Positions 36,767-45,212 of a stretch of DNA of 64,000 nucleotides are shown one piece after another. Both the position numbers and the translations under genes were made by a program. The DNA comes from Balneola sp. EhC07 (GTDB taxonomy: Bacteria; Bacteroidota; Rhodothermia; Balneolales; Balneolaceae). Every line of letters begins with the position of its first letter. The stretch's first letter is position 1. The notes beneath the pieces were generated by a model. The model saw only the letters and a program-made list of their open reading frames with translations. It was not told where the DNA came from and made no database searches. The stretch spans positions 248,001 through 312,000 of the forward strand of contig NZ_LXYG01000014.1 of assembly GCF_001650905.1 (NCBI RefSeq). Direction: 5' to 3'.

Positions 36767-39274
36767 ATGAAAAAAATTCTCGGGCTGTTTCAGCCATTGT
36801 TAAAATTAAATATCAAACATCCATTTTTAGTTTTGGGTGTTTGTCTGTTATTAGCTGTAGTTGGCGGTTATTATTCTATTCAGCTAAAGATAGACACAGA
36901 CATTGCAAATCTTTTACCAAAGAACCACCCCAATGTATTGGCTCTTGATAAGTTAAAGAATACAGTTGGTGGAGAGACTGAAATGCAGGTGGCTATTAAG
37001 TCACCCAGTTTTGAAGCAAATAAGAAGTTTGCAGAAGACCTGATCCCAAAAACTCTGGAACTGTTTTATCCCCGGTACAACGACAAATATTTTAAAAGAG
37101 CCGAGTTTCGAAAAGACACCGATATAATTAAGGATAATGCCTTGTATCTGGCCAGTGATGAAGAGCTGGAAGAGATAACGGATTGGCTGCAAGAAGAGAT
37201 CGATAATGCCAGAGAAGAAGCAAATCCATTTTTTATCGATTTTGAAGAAGATGAGGAAGAAAACTCTGACAACGGAGAAGATAAAGCAGATAGCTTTAAA
37301 GAAAGTTACGATGTGCTGGTTCCTTCTGAATATCCGATAAATGAAGACAGTACCATCATGGTATTGAAGTTCTTTCCAACCGGCTCTAAAAGTGACATCC
37401 GGTATCTTGAAGACATGTTTGCAAAATACGATTCTCTTCTTACCGCAATGAATCCGGCTTCTTATCATCCTGATATGGAAGTTCAGTTTGGAGGTCGGTT
37501 AAAAAGGCACCTTGAGGAACTCACATCGATCATGAGTGATGTTCTAGGCAGCTTTGCGACAGGTATTTCAAGTGTAGTGCTTCTGGTTATGATGTACTTC
37601 TTTATAAAGAAATATATTCACTATCGAAGAGGGAGAGATGAAGACCTGAATCACAGTATTTGGAGCCATGTGATAAGAATGCCGGTGCCGGTGTTGATCA
37701 TTGGTTTGCCTCTCATCATGAGTCTGGTATGGACATTTGGGATCACTTATTTCTATCTGGGGATGCTGAATACAATGACCTCGGTTCTGTTCGTGATATT
37801 ATTCGGGCTGGGTATCGATTATGGTATTCATTATTACGCCAGATATATTGAACTTCGTTCATCAGGACTTTCGGTCGAAGAAGCGATCTTGACTACAAAC
37901 GATAAAACAGGAGAAGCAATTTTTGTAAGTGCATTTACAACAGCTTCTGCACTGTATGTATTGATGTTTGCTGACTTCAGAGGATTTTCTGAATTCGGAT
38001 TTATTTCCGGAACAGGAATTATGCTTGCTCTATTTGCAATGCTCTATGTACTTCCGTCATTACTTGTGATCTTTGAGAAATTTAACTGGGTTTTATTTTC
38101 TAAAAAGGAGTCTACTTCCAATTCAATGGAAAATAAAAAATACCCGTATGCAAGAACTACGGTTGTAGCCGGTTTGGTTCTTTCAGCAGTTGTAATAGGG
38201 TTTAGCGGAACTCTCAGTTTCCAATACGATTTCGGAAAGCTGGAACCAACCTATCCTTCTTATGAAAAATTCAGAAAAGTAGCCGGTCAGGTTGGAAGTT
38301 CAGATAAAAGAAATCCGGCTTACATCATCGCGGATTCTGACAGTGAAGTAGAAAATTTGGTTGAAGTGTTAAATCAAAAAATGGAAGCTGACACAAGTTC
38401 TCCTACCATATTAAGTATTGAAGCGCTTCAGGATCGTTTTCCTGCCACAGAAGAAGAGGAAGAAGGAAAACTACAGAAAATTGCCCGAGTCAGGGAGTTG
38501 CTAGACAATACATTCATCAGAAATAAGGAAGATGAAGATCTGGATAAACTTCGCAGAGCAGCTCAGACCAGAGAGCCTTTAACGATCGATCAAATTCCTC
38601 CGTACCTCAAGTCAAAATTTATAACCAAAGACGGAGAAGTCGGAAGATTTGTGATCATTTATCCTTCGGTGGGACTTTCTGACGGAAAGAAATCTATAGC
38701 TTTTAAGGATGATATCGGATCAGTAACTCTGGACAATGGGAAAACATATTATGCTGCCAGTACATCTATAGTTGCAGCTTCCATGCTTGATCTTATGCGA
38801 ACTGAAAGTCCGTATATGGTTGGAGCGACATTTATTATTATTTACCTGTTCATGATATTTACATTCCGATCGTTCAGATGGTCAGTAATTTCTATGTTAC
38901 CTCTGGTAGTAGGTTTACTGTGGCTATTTGGGATTATGATGATATTCGATCTTCAATTTAATTTTTATAATCTGGTGGTTCTCCCCGCCATTTTGGGAAT
39001 TGGAGAAGACAGCGGAGTTCATTTGGCACACAGATATCGGGATGAAGGCAAAAATTCCATGTGGGCAGTGCTTTCCAGTACAGGTCAACATATTTCGATG
39101 GGATCTATAACAACTATGCTTGGTTTTGCAGGTCTTTTATTTACAAGTCACCCCGGATTGCAATCATTGGGCGTAATGGCAGTGATTGGAATTGGAATGA
39201 CATTATTGACTTCATTGACCTTTTTACCGGCTTTAATTCAATGGCTGGAAGATAAAGACTGGATCAGATACTGA
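36767..39274 (+). CDS. RND/MMPL-superfamily exporter
   Basis: An 835-residue inner-membrane transporter in two similar halves. Each half has one helix, a large periplasmic domain and then a bundle of about five helices. The first bundle contains FGLGIDYGIHYYARYIELR and the second IGEDSGVHLAHRYRDEG, the paired motif-A/D-like elements with a transmembrane aspartate that MMPL and HpnN-type proteins use for proton coupling. Periplasmic partner genes are absent, so lipid or hopanoid export is the likelier role. An acidic stretch (FEEDEEENSDNGED) sits in the first periplasmic domain. Confidence 0.85.
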   Translation: MKKILGLFQPLLKLNIKHPFLVLGVCLLLAVVGGYYSIQLKIDTDIANLLPKNHPNVLALDKLKNTVGGETEMQVAIKSPSFEANKKFAEDLIPKTLELFYPRYNDKYFKRAEFRKDTDIIKDNALYLASDEELEEITDWLQEEIDNAREEANPFFIDFEEDEEENSDNGEDKADSFKESYDVLVPSEYPINEDSTIMVLKFFPTGSKSDIRYLEDMFAKYDSLLTAMNPASYHPDMEVQFGGRLKRHLEELTSIMSDVLGSFATGISSVVLLVMMYFFIKKYIHYRRGRDEDLNHSIWSHVIRMPVPVLIIGLPLIMSLVWTFGITYFYLGMLNTMTSVLFVILFGLGIDYGIHYYARYIELRSSGLSVEEAILTTNDKTGEAIFVSAFTTASALYVLMFADFRGFSEFGFISGTGIMLALFAMLYVLPSLLVIFEKFNWVLFSKKESTSNSMENKKYPYARTTVVAGLVLSAVVIGFSGTLSFQYDFGKLEPTYPSYEKFRKVAGQVGSSDKRNPAYIIADSDSEVENLVEVLNQKMEADTSSPTILSIEALQDRFPATEEEEEGKLQKIARVRELLDNTFIRNKEDEDLDKLRRAAQTREPLTIDQIPPYLKSKFITKDGEVGRFVIIYPSVGLSDGKKSIAFKDDIGSVTLDNGKTYYAASTSIVAASMLDLMRTESPYMVGATFIIIYLFMIFTFRSFRWSVISMLPLVVGLLWLFGIMMIFDLQFNFYNLVVLPAILGIGEDSGVHLAHRYRDEGKNSMWAVLSSTGQHISMGSITTMLGFAGLLFTSHPGLQSLGVMAVIGIGMTLLTSLTFLPALIQWLEDKDWIRY

Positions 39275-39308
39275 TTTTAATCGAGAATTTTAAAATAAGT
39301 TCATCAAA

Positions 39309-40073
39309 ATGATCGATACTCATTCACATATCTATTTGAAAGACTTTGATGAAGACAGAGAGGAAGTTTATAAAAGAGCGGTTGAAGCTGGAATTAAAAC
39401 TATTCTGATGCCTGCCATAGATTTCGGCTCTTTGAAACAAATGGATTCACTGAGTTTTGAAGGAATCGAATTTCATAAAATGGCCGGACTTCATCCCTGT
39501 GATGTTGAAGAGTTGGAAGATGGTTTCGAAAATAGATTGTTAGAATTGTGTTCCGATGATGAAATAATCGGCGTAGGCGAAACCGGCCTCGATTACTATT
39601 GGAGTAAGGATCATATCACAGAGCAGAAGTTAAGCCTGCATGCTCATTGCAGAGTTGCCAAGAAAGTTAACAAACCGATCATACTTCACAACCGGGAAAG
39701 TACAGATGATCTTTTGCATATCATTGAGCAGGAGCAGGATGGTACTTTAGAAGGAATTTGGCATTGTTTTAACGGAACGGTGGAAGAAGGAAAGCGCGCA
39801 ATCGATATGGGATTACATCTGGGAATAGGAGGTGTGGTTACCTTCAAAAATGGTGGCGTAGATAAAACGGTAGCAGAACTTCCTTTAGAAAAAATGGTTT
39901 TGGAAACTGATGCTCCCTATTTATCACCGACGCCGAAAAGAGGAAAGCGAAATGAACCTGCTTTCATGAAATTCACTGCCGAGAAATTGGCTGATATTTT
40001 TGAGATCAGCCTTAAAGAAGTTGTTGATCAGACATCGCAAACCGCTAAAACATTATTCAAACTGGATCAATGA
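39309..40073 (+). CDS. tatD: TatD-family metal-dependent hydrolase (DNase)
   Basis: A 254-residue TIM-barrel hydrolase. Metal ligands are visible: H5 and H7 in DTHSHIY, the glutamate of GVGETGLDYYW, histidines in PIILHNRES and IWHCFNG, and the aspartate of LETDAPYLSP. Relatives are 3'-5' exonucleases or peptide/nucleotide deacylases. Its last codons overlap the next gene (ATGA). Specific substrate unknown. Confidence 0.92.
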   Translation: MIDTHSHIYLKDFDEDREEVYKRAVEAGIKTILMPAIDFGSLKQMDSLSFEGIEFHKMAGLHPCDVEELEDGFENRLLELCSDDEIIGVGETGLDYYWSKDHITEQKLSLHAHCRVAKKVNKPIILHNRESTDDLLHIIEQEQDGTLEGIWHCFNGTVEEGKRAIDMGLHLGIGGVVTFKNGGVDKTVAELPLEKMVLETDAPYLSPTPKRGKRNEPAFMKFTAEKLADIFEISLKEVVDQTSQTAKTLFKLDQ

Positions 40074-40408
40074 AACCATCCACCAAAGACTTTTATCAGC
40101 GGGTTTATGAGGTTGTAGCAAAAATACCGGAGGGCAAAGTTACTTCTTACGGTGTAATTGCAGGATATCTCGGAGTGGAGTCAGGAGCCAGAATGGTTGG
40201 ATATGCACTTAATAATTATGATCCTGAGCAACTTGGCTATCATATTCCTGCACACAGAGTTTTAAACCGTCTTGGACAACTTACCGGCAGAGCTTTTTTT
40301 GAAGATGACTCAATGCGTGAGAGATTGGAACAAGAAGGGGTGGAATTCACTTCAGAATATACCGTTAACTTCAATAAACATTTTTGGAATCCGTTTGATG
40401 AGTTATAA
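40070..40408 (+). CDS. Alkyltransferase-like (ATL) DNA-repair protein
   Basis: A 112-residue MGMT-fold protein in which the catalytic cysteine of the PCHRV motif is alanine: PAHRVLNR at 60-67, with A61. It keeps the helix-turn-helix and RMVGYALNN arginine-finger region. Such ATL proteins bind O6-alkylguanine without repairing it and hand the lesion to nucleotide excision repair. The ATG overlaps the TatD stop by four bases, so the two DNA-metabolism genes are coupled. Confidence 0.88.
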   Translation: MKPSTKDFYQRVYEVVAKIPEGKVTSYGVIAGYLGVESGARMVGYALNNYDPEQLGYHIPAHRVLNRLGQLTGRAFFEDDSMRERLEQEGVEFTSEYTVNFNKHFWNPFDEL

Positions 40409-40442
40409 CTTGTTGTCATCTGATCAAGAAATCATTAGAAAA

Positions 40443-41051
40443 ATGAAATCGCTGAAATTCATATCGCTGTTTATACTTTTAGCTGTTGCCTCAATGGAGG
40501 TAAATGCACAAAGATCATTGAGTATTGGAGATGAAGCTCCCATGCTTGATCACAGTGTGGAAGATATAAACGGGCGATCAATTACTCTTTCACAAACAGC
40601 ACAACAAAACGGAATATTAGTTGTGTTCTCATGCAATACCTGTCCGTTGGTTTCAAGATGGGAAGACAGGATAAAGGCAGCTGCAAACACTGCACGACTC
40701 AATAATATTGGAATGCTTGTACTCAATCCTAATGAAAGGATCAGAGAGCGTGGTGAATCATTGAGTGATATGAAACGCAGAGCAACCAAACAAACTTATA
40801 ATTTTTTGTATGCATCAGATAAAGACCATGTAATTGCGGATGCATTCGGCGCTACCAGAACTCCCGAGGTATTTTTGTTTGATGGATCTTTGAAGTTGGT
40901 TTATAAAGGCAGCATAGATGATAATGCAAACAATGCTTCAGCTGTTAAAAATCAATATCTGGAAGATGCTATTCAGGCTTTAGCCTCAGGTACAGAAATT
41001 GAAGTTAAAAGAAGCACTCCAAAAGGTTGTCCGATAAAGCGAAACGAGTAA
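40443..41051 (+). CDS. Secreted thioredoxin-fold redoxin
   Basis: A 202-residue protein with a signal peptide (FISLFILLAVASMEVNAQ) and a thioredoxin-like domain. The redox site is CNTC in VFSCNTCPLVSRWE, and a cis-proline region follows in ATRTPEVFLFDG. It fits the AhpC/TSA-type periplasmic redoxins. The true start is the ATG at 40443, because upstream in-frame codons overlap the ATL gene. A terminator follows at 41081. Confidence 0.83.
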   Translation: MKSLKFISLFILLAVASMEVNAQRSLSIGDEAPMLDHSVEDINGRSITLSQTAQQNGILVVFSCNTCPLVSRWEDRIKAAANTARLNNIGMLVLNPNERIRERGESLSDMKRRATKQTYNFLYASDKDHVIADAFGATRTPEVFLFDGSLKLVYKGSIDDNANNASAVKNQYLEDAIQALASGTEIEVKRSTPKGCPIKRNE

Positions 41052-41080
41052 TTCTTCTAAAAATCTCTTATTTTTGAAGG

Positions 41081-41105
41081 GCTCGTCCGATGATGAGCTT
41101 TTTTT
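41081..41105 (+). terminator. Intrinsic terminator after the redoxin gene
   Basis: GCTCGTC (41081-41087) pairs with GATGAGC (41092-41098) with one G-T pair over a CGAT loop, followed by seven T residues. It separates the tatD-ATL-redoxin unit from queD. Confidence 0.8.
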
Positions 41106-41138
41106 ATGCTAATATTTTAAAACAGTTGCCGGAATTAC

Positions 41139-41528
41139 ATGCCAACGTGGACACTACATACCGAATTTAAATTTGATGCCGCACACTTCATTGAAGGATA
41201 TGACGGGAAATGCGGAAGAATGCACGGGCATTCCTATAAAGTTAAGATCTCTGCGAAATCCAATAAGTTAAACCCATCTGCTTATTTGAACACAGATGAT
41301 ATGGTCTGCGATTTTAAAGAACTTAAATGGGCAGCAAAAGATGCGGATAAAGGCGGACTTGATCACGGTTTCCTTAACGATCTGATCGAGGCGAATACCA
41401 CAGCAGAACGTATTGCAGAGTTTATCCATACAGAAACCACAAAAAGAATTCCGGCAGGGATTGATCTCAAAGTAATCGTGTGGGAAACAGACACCTGCTG
41501 GGTTGAATACACGGATAAGAACGAGTAG
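41139..41528 (+). CDS. queD: 6-carboxy-5,6,7,8-tetrahydropterin synthase (QueD)
   Basis: A 129-residue member of the PTPS family; makes carboxytetrahydropterin for queuosine precursors. Zinc ligands H16, H29 and H31 are visible (AAHFIEG and MHGHSYKV), with catalytic C25 in KCGRMHGH and LDHGFLND further on. QueE, the next enzyme of the pathway, lies 1.7 kb downstream past a repeat island, which supports QueD over a tetrahydrobiopterin role. Confidence 0.9.
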   Translation: MPTWTLHTEFKFDAAHFIEGYDGKCGRMHGHSYKVKISAKSNKLNPSAYLNTDDMVCDFKELKWAAKDADKGGLDHGFLNDLIEANTTAERIAEFIHTETTKRIPAGIDLKVIVWETDTCWVEYTDKNE

Positions 41529-41948
41529 CTCACATTTTTCTTAACTATCCATCTGACGGATTACCCGTCTGATGGATGATAACGACATTCATGAGCGAAT
41601 GCGAAGTGATCTCCGTAAAAAGCTAAAGCATATCGAATTCAGGAGATTGCGTCGTCACATCCGTTCCTCGCAAATGGATTTTTTTCATATATACAAACGC
41701 AGGGGATTAAGCCCTTGCTAGCATATGTACGAGCCTTTTTTTTTTATTTTTCTGCAAAATCTCCAAAAAACCGTCATCCTGAACCATGTGCTGAACTTGA
41801 TTCAGTATTGTTTCAGGATCTTTGTGGGCTTTATTTCTGATTGTTATAACCAACACAAGAATCAACGCTGTTACAACTTCCATTATCTCGATTTTAATCT
41901 GGTTTCGATGCTCTGCGACGGACCCTGACCTCCCCAACTCACAATCAA

Positions 41949-42040
41949 AGTCATTCCTGCGAAGGCAGGAATCTGGATTGTTATCAAAGAGTGTGATCTT
42001 CAAAAAGATCCAGATCTCGGGCATACGCCGCGAGATGACC
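41949..42040. repeat. Long imperfect palindrome (GTCATTCCTGCG ... CGCGAGATGACC), island A copy 1
   Basis: Left arm GTCATTCCTGCGAAGGCAGG contains its own hairpin (CCTGC-GAAG-GCAGG) and ends in ATCTGGAT; the right arm begins GATCCAGATC and ends CGCGAGATGACC. The arms are complementary at both ends (GTCAT/ATGAC and ATCTGGAT/ATCCAGAT), so the whole unit can fold as a nested hairpin. Confidence 0.75.
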
Positions 42041-42136
42041 CGTTTTATTATTTTTTTAGCAGAATTTCCAAAAATTCATCTGATATGTAGCCCGTCTGAT
42101 GTATCTTCGTAACAACAGGTCTGAGAAATTACTCAC

Positions 42137-42326
42137 TTACTTTTGTCTTGATACAAAAGTAACAAAAGATCAAGGCGAAGTATTAAAACCGGGCTCGCTT
42201 AATTGACGCTGAATAATTCCAAAGGTCTTCGTTCTTTTAGAGAAAATTTCTACACTCTTCACCTGAAGGAATTATTCCCACTTCGCGGACGCTCACAATT
42301 CTTGCTCACTAACCGGTTTTAATACT
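42137..42326 (+). repeat. Structured ~190-bp element, copy A1
   Basis: Hairpin TTACTTTTGT/ACAAAAGTAA (42137-42146, 42153-42162), outer stem AGTATTAAAACCGG/CCGGTTTTAATACT (42179-42192, 42313-42326) and inner stem GAATAATTCC/GGAATTATTC (42211-42220, 42268-42277). The inner stem is followed at once by AAAGGTCTTCGTTCT. Strand is arbitrary; the apical motif reads on the plus strand. Confidence 0.75.
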
Positions 42327-42685
42327 AAGGCCGATAAAAGTATAACCGTCATCCTGAACTTGTTTCAGAATCTTCGTAGGGCATATTTCTAGTTGTTCTA
42401 TCCGAAACACCAATCAATGTTTAATAACCTCCATCACCCCGCTTTCAGCGAAATGATGGATAGCTACTTCTCCGTCTGTCGGGCTTTGCACGGCTGACGG
42501 ATTTTGGTTGTAGTGGAAGGAACGGACCGCCCCGGCTCCGAATCAAATTCGTAGGCTCCGAGTAGTTCGCCCCTCCTTGGTTAAGGAGGGGAATTCCCGA
42601 ATTGATTATAAATTTTATCAACGAGTCCTCCTCCTGTTGCAGGAGGAGACAGAGGAGGTCTTTAACTTTAGAAATCACAATCAAA

Positions 42686-42777
42686 GTCATTCCTGCGAAG
42701 GCAGGAATCCGGATCGTAATCAAAGAATGAGTTCTTCAAAAAGATCCGTATCTCAGACATACGCCACGAGATGGCCT
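42686..42777. repeat. Long imperfect palindrome, island A copy 2
   Basis: Diverged copy of the unit at 41949-42040 with several substitutions (ATCCGGAT, GATCCGTATC, CACGAGATGGCC). Part of the pairing is kept: CCGGAT on the left arm faces ATCCG on the right. Confidence 0.65.
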
Positions 42778-42872
42778 GTTTTATTATTTTCTCTGCAGAA
42801 CTTCCAAAGATTCATCTGACGGATTACCCGTCTGATGAATCTTCGTAACAACAGGTCTGAGAAATTACTCAC

Positions 42873-43062
42873 TTACTTTTGTCTTGATACAAAAGTAACA
42901 AAAGATCAAGGCGAAGTATTAAAACCGGGCTCGCTTAATTGTCGCTGAATAATTCCAAAGGTCTTCGTTCTTTTAGAGAAAATTTCTACACTCTTCACCT
43001 GAAGGAATTATTCCCACTTCGCGGACGCTTACAATTCTTGCTCACTAACCGGTTTTAATACT
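42873..43062 (+). repeat. Structured ~190-bp element, copy A2
   Basis: Almost identical to copy A1, with all stems perfect: hairpin 42873-42898, outer stem 42915-42928 with 43049-43062, inner stem 42947-42956 with 43004-43013. The few differences from A1 fall outside the paired segments. Confidence 0.75.
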
Positions 43063-43262
43063 AAGGCCGATAAAAGTAGAACCGTCATCCTGAACTTGTT
43101 TCAGGATCTTTGTGGGGTTTATTTCTATTTGTGAAATCCAGCACACCGATCATCGCTTTCACAACCTCAACTAGTCCCATCCTCTGGTTTCTTCTGGTTA
43201 GTATTAGCCGTATTTTGTGAGATCAATGAAATCCCGTTTTTATAAACAGTTCCCTCAATACT

Positions 43263-43907
43263 ATGAACAAGCAACCGGTTGCTTTAATGAGCGATGAAAA
43301 AGAGATACTCGACGTCGAATATCCGATCGTAGAGCATTTCAATACGATACAGGGAGAAGGTGCACATTCGGGAAGAGCTTCCTATTTCATCAGAACGGCG
43401 GGTTGTGATGTAAACTGCTGGTGGTGCGACGTAAAGGAAAGCTGGGAAGAAGAAGGTCACCCGGTAATGAAGGTTTCTGAACTGGTTGAAGTCGTAAAAG
43501 AAAGCGGCGCTCCGTTTGTAGTGATCACCGGTGGGGAACCATTGATGCACGATCTGTTTCCGCTTACAAAAGCTTTGCATTCGCTTGGCGTTCAGATCCA
43601 TATTGAGACGAGCGGTTCATCTCCATTGACCGGAGAATTAGACTGGATCACACTTTCGCCTAAGAGATTTAAAAAACCGACCGAAGAGATCTTTGAATTT
43701 GTGGATGAACTGAAAGTGGTAGTTCTTACCAACAAAGATCTGGCTTGGGCAGAAGAAAACGCAGCTAAATGTCCCGAAGGAACGACTTTATTACTGCAAC
43801 CGGAATGGGACACTCCGAAATCCATTCCGCTAATTGTGGAATATGTGAAAGAACATCCTGAGTGGGGAATCAGCCTGCAGACGCACAAGTTTTTGAAGGT
43901 TCCGTAA
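43263..43907 (+). CDS. queE: 7-carboxy-7-deazaguanine synthase (QueE)
   Basis: Radical SAM enzyme that converts carboxytetrahydropterin to 7-carboxy-7-deazaguanine in queuosine synthesis. The 214-residue protein has the cluster motif C48xxxC52xxC55 in AGCDVNCWWCD, preceded by FNTIQGEGAHSGRASYF, and the SAM-site VITGGEPLM. It is the downstream partner of QueD. The stop overlaps the next gene's ATG by one base. Confidence 0.94.
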   Translation: MNKQPVALMSDEKEILDVEYPIVEHFNTIQGEGAHSGRASYFIRTAGCDVNCWWCDVKESWEEEGHPVMKVSELVEVVKESGAPFVVITGGEPLMHDLFPLTKALHSLGVQIHIETSGSSPLTGELDWITLSPKRFKKPTEEIFEFVDELKVVVLTNKDLAWAEENAAKCPEGTTLLLQPEWDTPKSIPLIVEYVKEHPEWGISLQTHKFLKVP

Positions 43908-44620
43908 TGAGTTTTAAAGAATCATCTGTTTTGATAACAGGAGGGAGCAAGGGAATCGGTCTTTCCATAGCAAAGATGTTCGCGGAAAAAACTGATCATC
44001 CTTTAGTGCTGATTGCACGCAACACTTCCGATCTGGAAAAAGCGAAACAGCAATGTCTGGATTGGGGCGCATCAAAAGTAGAAACCATTTCTGCAGACCT
44101 GACCTCAGAAGAAGAAATTGCCGCTATTGATTTCAGATCTTTGAATCCGGGAATTTTAGTAAATAATGCCGGCGTATTTTTATTTAAGCAGTTAGCAGAT
44201 ACCACCGCCGAAGAGTTTGACCGACAATATCGACTCAATACATTTTCGACCTTCAATATCACAAAACAAGTGCTCCCGGTGTTGAAAGAACAGGAGCGAG
44301 GCTTGATCGTGAATATTTGCTCTCAGGCTTCCAAAAAAGGCTATGGAGACAGCGGCGCATACACCATGAGCAAACATGCGCTTTTGGGTTACACGCGTTC
44401 TCTGCGGAAAGAATTAGCCAAAACCAATATTGCCGTTACGGCGATAAATCTGGGACAAACCTATTCCACTTCCTGGGAAGGGGTGGATATTGAAACTGAA
44501 AAGCTGATCGATCCGGAAGATGTGGGAAGAATGATCGTTTCCCTTTCTGAACTCAGCGCCAGAAGCGTGGTGGAAGAAATCGATATGATGCCACAGGGCG
44601 GAGAAGTAAAGCCGATGTAG
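43907..44620 (+). CDS. Short-chain dehydrogenase/reductase (SDR)
   Basis: A 237-residue NAD(P)-dependent reductase. The cofactor motif TGGSKGIG is at 11-18, NNAG follows in ILVNNAGVF, and the active-site pair is Y152xxxK156 in AYTMSKHALLG. It resembles sepiapterin-reductase or ketoreductase members; the exact substrate is open. The start overlaps queE (TAATG). The last 46 coding bases are duplicated 638 bases downstream, beyond the parDE pair. Confidence 0.88.
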   Translation: MSFKESSVLITGGSKGIGLSIAKMFAEKTDHPLVLIARNTSDLEKAKQQCLDWGASKVETISADLTSEEEIAAIDFRSLNPGILVNNAGVFLFKQLADTTAEEFDRQYRLNTFSTFNITKQVLPVLKEQERGLIVNICSQASKKGYGDSGAYTMSKHALLGYTRSLRKELAKTNIAVTAINLGQTYSTSWEGVDIETEKLIDPEDVGRMIVSLSELSARSVVEEIDMMPQGGEVKPM

Positions 44621-44624
44621 GCTT
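44575..44624 (+). repeat. 50-bp direct repeat, copy 1 (SDR 3' end)
   Basis: Holds the last codons and TAG stop of the SDR gene plus four bases. It matches 45213-45262 at 49 of 50 positions (G here, T there). Confidence 0.95.
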
Positions 44625-44641
44625 TTAATTATTGATTCGGA

Positions 44642-44929
44642 TTACAAAATGCTTGACAAATCCTGCTTTCCAATAACTGCCATTATTTCTACTCTCTCAT
44701 TATATATTTTGAAATAAATACTATCCGAACCACAAACACATCGTCGGTATCCTGATTTGATGTAATCAACGGATTCAAAAGAGAATGGTCTTTCAGAAAT
44801 ATTATCAAAGCAATCAAATAGAGCTTTAAAATACAGATCGGCTTGTTGTACACCGAACTGTTTGATACCGTACTGATGAATTCTTATTAAATCTATTTTA
44901 GCTTCATTGCTTAACCGATAATCAGCCAT
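44642..44929 (-). CDS. parE: ParE-family toxin
   Basis: A 95-residue RelE/ParE-superfamily toxin. The pattern YRLSNEAKIDLIRIHQYGIKQFG, then ISERPFSFESVDYIKSGYRR and VEIMAVIGKQDLSSIL matches ParE, whose members poison DNA gyrase. It begins eight bases inside the ParD gene end. Together they form a complete toxin-antitoxin cassette between two copies of a 50-bp repeat. Confidence 0.87.
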   Translation of the reverse strand: MADYRLSNEAKIDLIRIHQYGIKQFGVQQADLYFKALFDCFDNISERPFSFESVDYIKSGYRRCVCGSDSIYFKIYNERVEIMAVIGKQDLSSIL

Positions 44930-45164
44930 TTTTCAGCTGAGATTTTGATTGGTTTAGTATCTCTTCTTTAGTGTTGGTGGTAAAACCACTTTTTTCAGCT
45001 CTTTCGAGTTTTGCTCTGATCCAGTTTATCTCAGCGTTCTGATTTCTTGCCTGCCGCACTAGATCGTTAACTAATTCACTTTTACTGGAATATTCTTCGT
45101 TCTCAACCTGAGATTTCAACCATTCATCATTTGGTCTTGTAAATGTAATGCTCTGACGTGCCAT
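44922..45164 (-). CDS. parD: ParD-like antitoxin
   Basis: An 80-residue antitoxin. The N-terminal ribbon-helix-helix is clear (SITFTRPNDEWLKSQVENEEYSS and KSELVNDLVRQA); the C-terminal tail would wrap the toxin. It overlaps parE by eight bases. A strong promoter lies 11 bases upstream. Confidence 0.87.
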   Translation of the reverse strand: MARQSITFTRPNDEWLKSQVENEEYSSKSELVNDLVRQARNQNAEINWIRAKLERAEKSGFTTNTKEEILNQSKSQLKNG

Positions 45165-45174
45165 GTTTTTGATG

Positions 45175-45206
45175 CAAAATTACACCAATACTGTATCTGA
45201 AGCAAA
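45175..45206 (-). promoter_or_regulatory. Bacteroidetes-type promoter of parDE (TTTG-N20-TAATTTTG)
   Basis: On the minus strand, TTTG at 45206-45203 is followed by 20 bases and then TAATTTTG at 45182-45175. This is an exact match to the -33 TTTG and -7 TAnnTTTG consensus with the right spacing. It lies inside the cassette, seven bases from repeat copy 2, so the cassette carries its own promoter. Confidence 0.75.
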
Positions 45207-45212
45207 TGTTGC

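Larger units (their letters stand above)
41940..42368 (+). repeat. Direct repeat within island A, first copy
   Basis: This stretch recurs at 42677-43104. The right 264 bases (42105-42368 against 42841-43104, offset 736) are nearly identical, with about three single-base differences by eye. The left part is clearly more diverged, although it keeps the same repeat order. It holds the long palindrome and the structured element. Confidence 0.85.
42677..43104 (+). repeat. Direct repeat within island A, second copy
   Basis: Second copy of the block at 41940-42368. The uneven divergence along the pair suggests recent conversion or a fresh duplication of only the right half. Confidence 0.85.
41529..43262. 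repeat. Intergenic repeat island A (queD-queE gap)
   Basis: No gene is supported in these 1.7 kb; the small open frames are spurious translations of repeats. Contents in order: a CATCTGACGG/CCGTCTGATGG palindrome (41549-41575), a variant GCTGAAGCCC-type unit (41698-41734), a GTCATCCTGAAC/TTCAGGATC unit with an expanded loop (41773-41820), long palindrome 41949-42040, structured element 42137-42326, GTCATC unit 42348-42372, the CCCTCCTT/AAGGAGGG and CTCCTCCTG/CAGGAGGAG hairpins (about 42568-42650), long palindrome 42686-42777, structured element 42873-43062 and GTCATC unit 43084-43108. Confidence 0.85.

Noticed and set aside
37001-37468. 155-codon minus-strand frame inside the MMPL gene
   Set aside because: It is a shadow of the acidic coding stretch on the other strand.
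40272-40442. N-terminal extension of the redoxin
   Set aside because: It overlaps the ATL gene in another frame and would bury the signal peptide.
41707-42112. Open frames in repeat island A, such as the one containing SFLRRQESG
   Set aside because: They are translations of dispersed palindromes found in several islands and frames; no ribosome site or conserved coding pattern supports them.
41529-43262. A CRISPR array in the repeat islands
   Set aside because: Repeats are of several kinds, irregularly spaced and often inverted; there are no uniform spacers and no cas genes.
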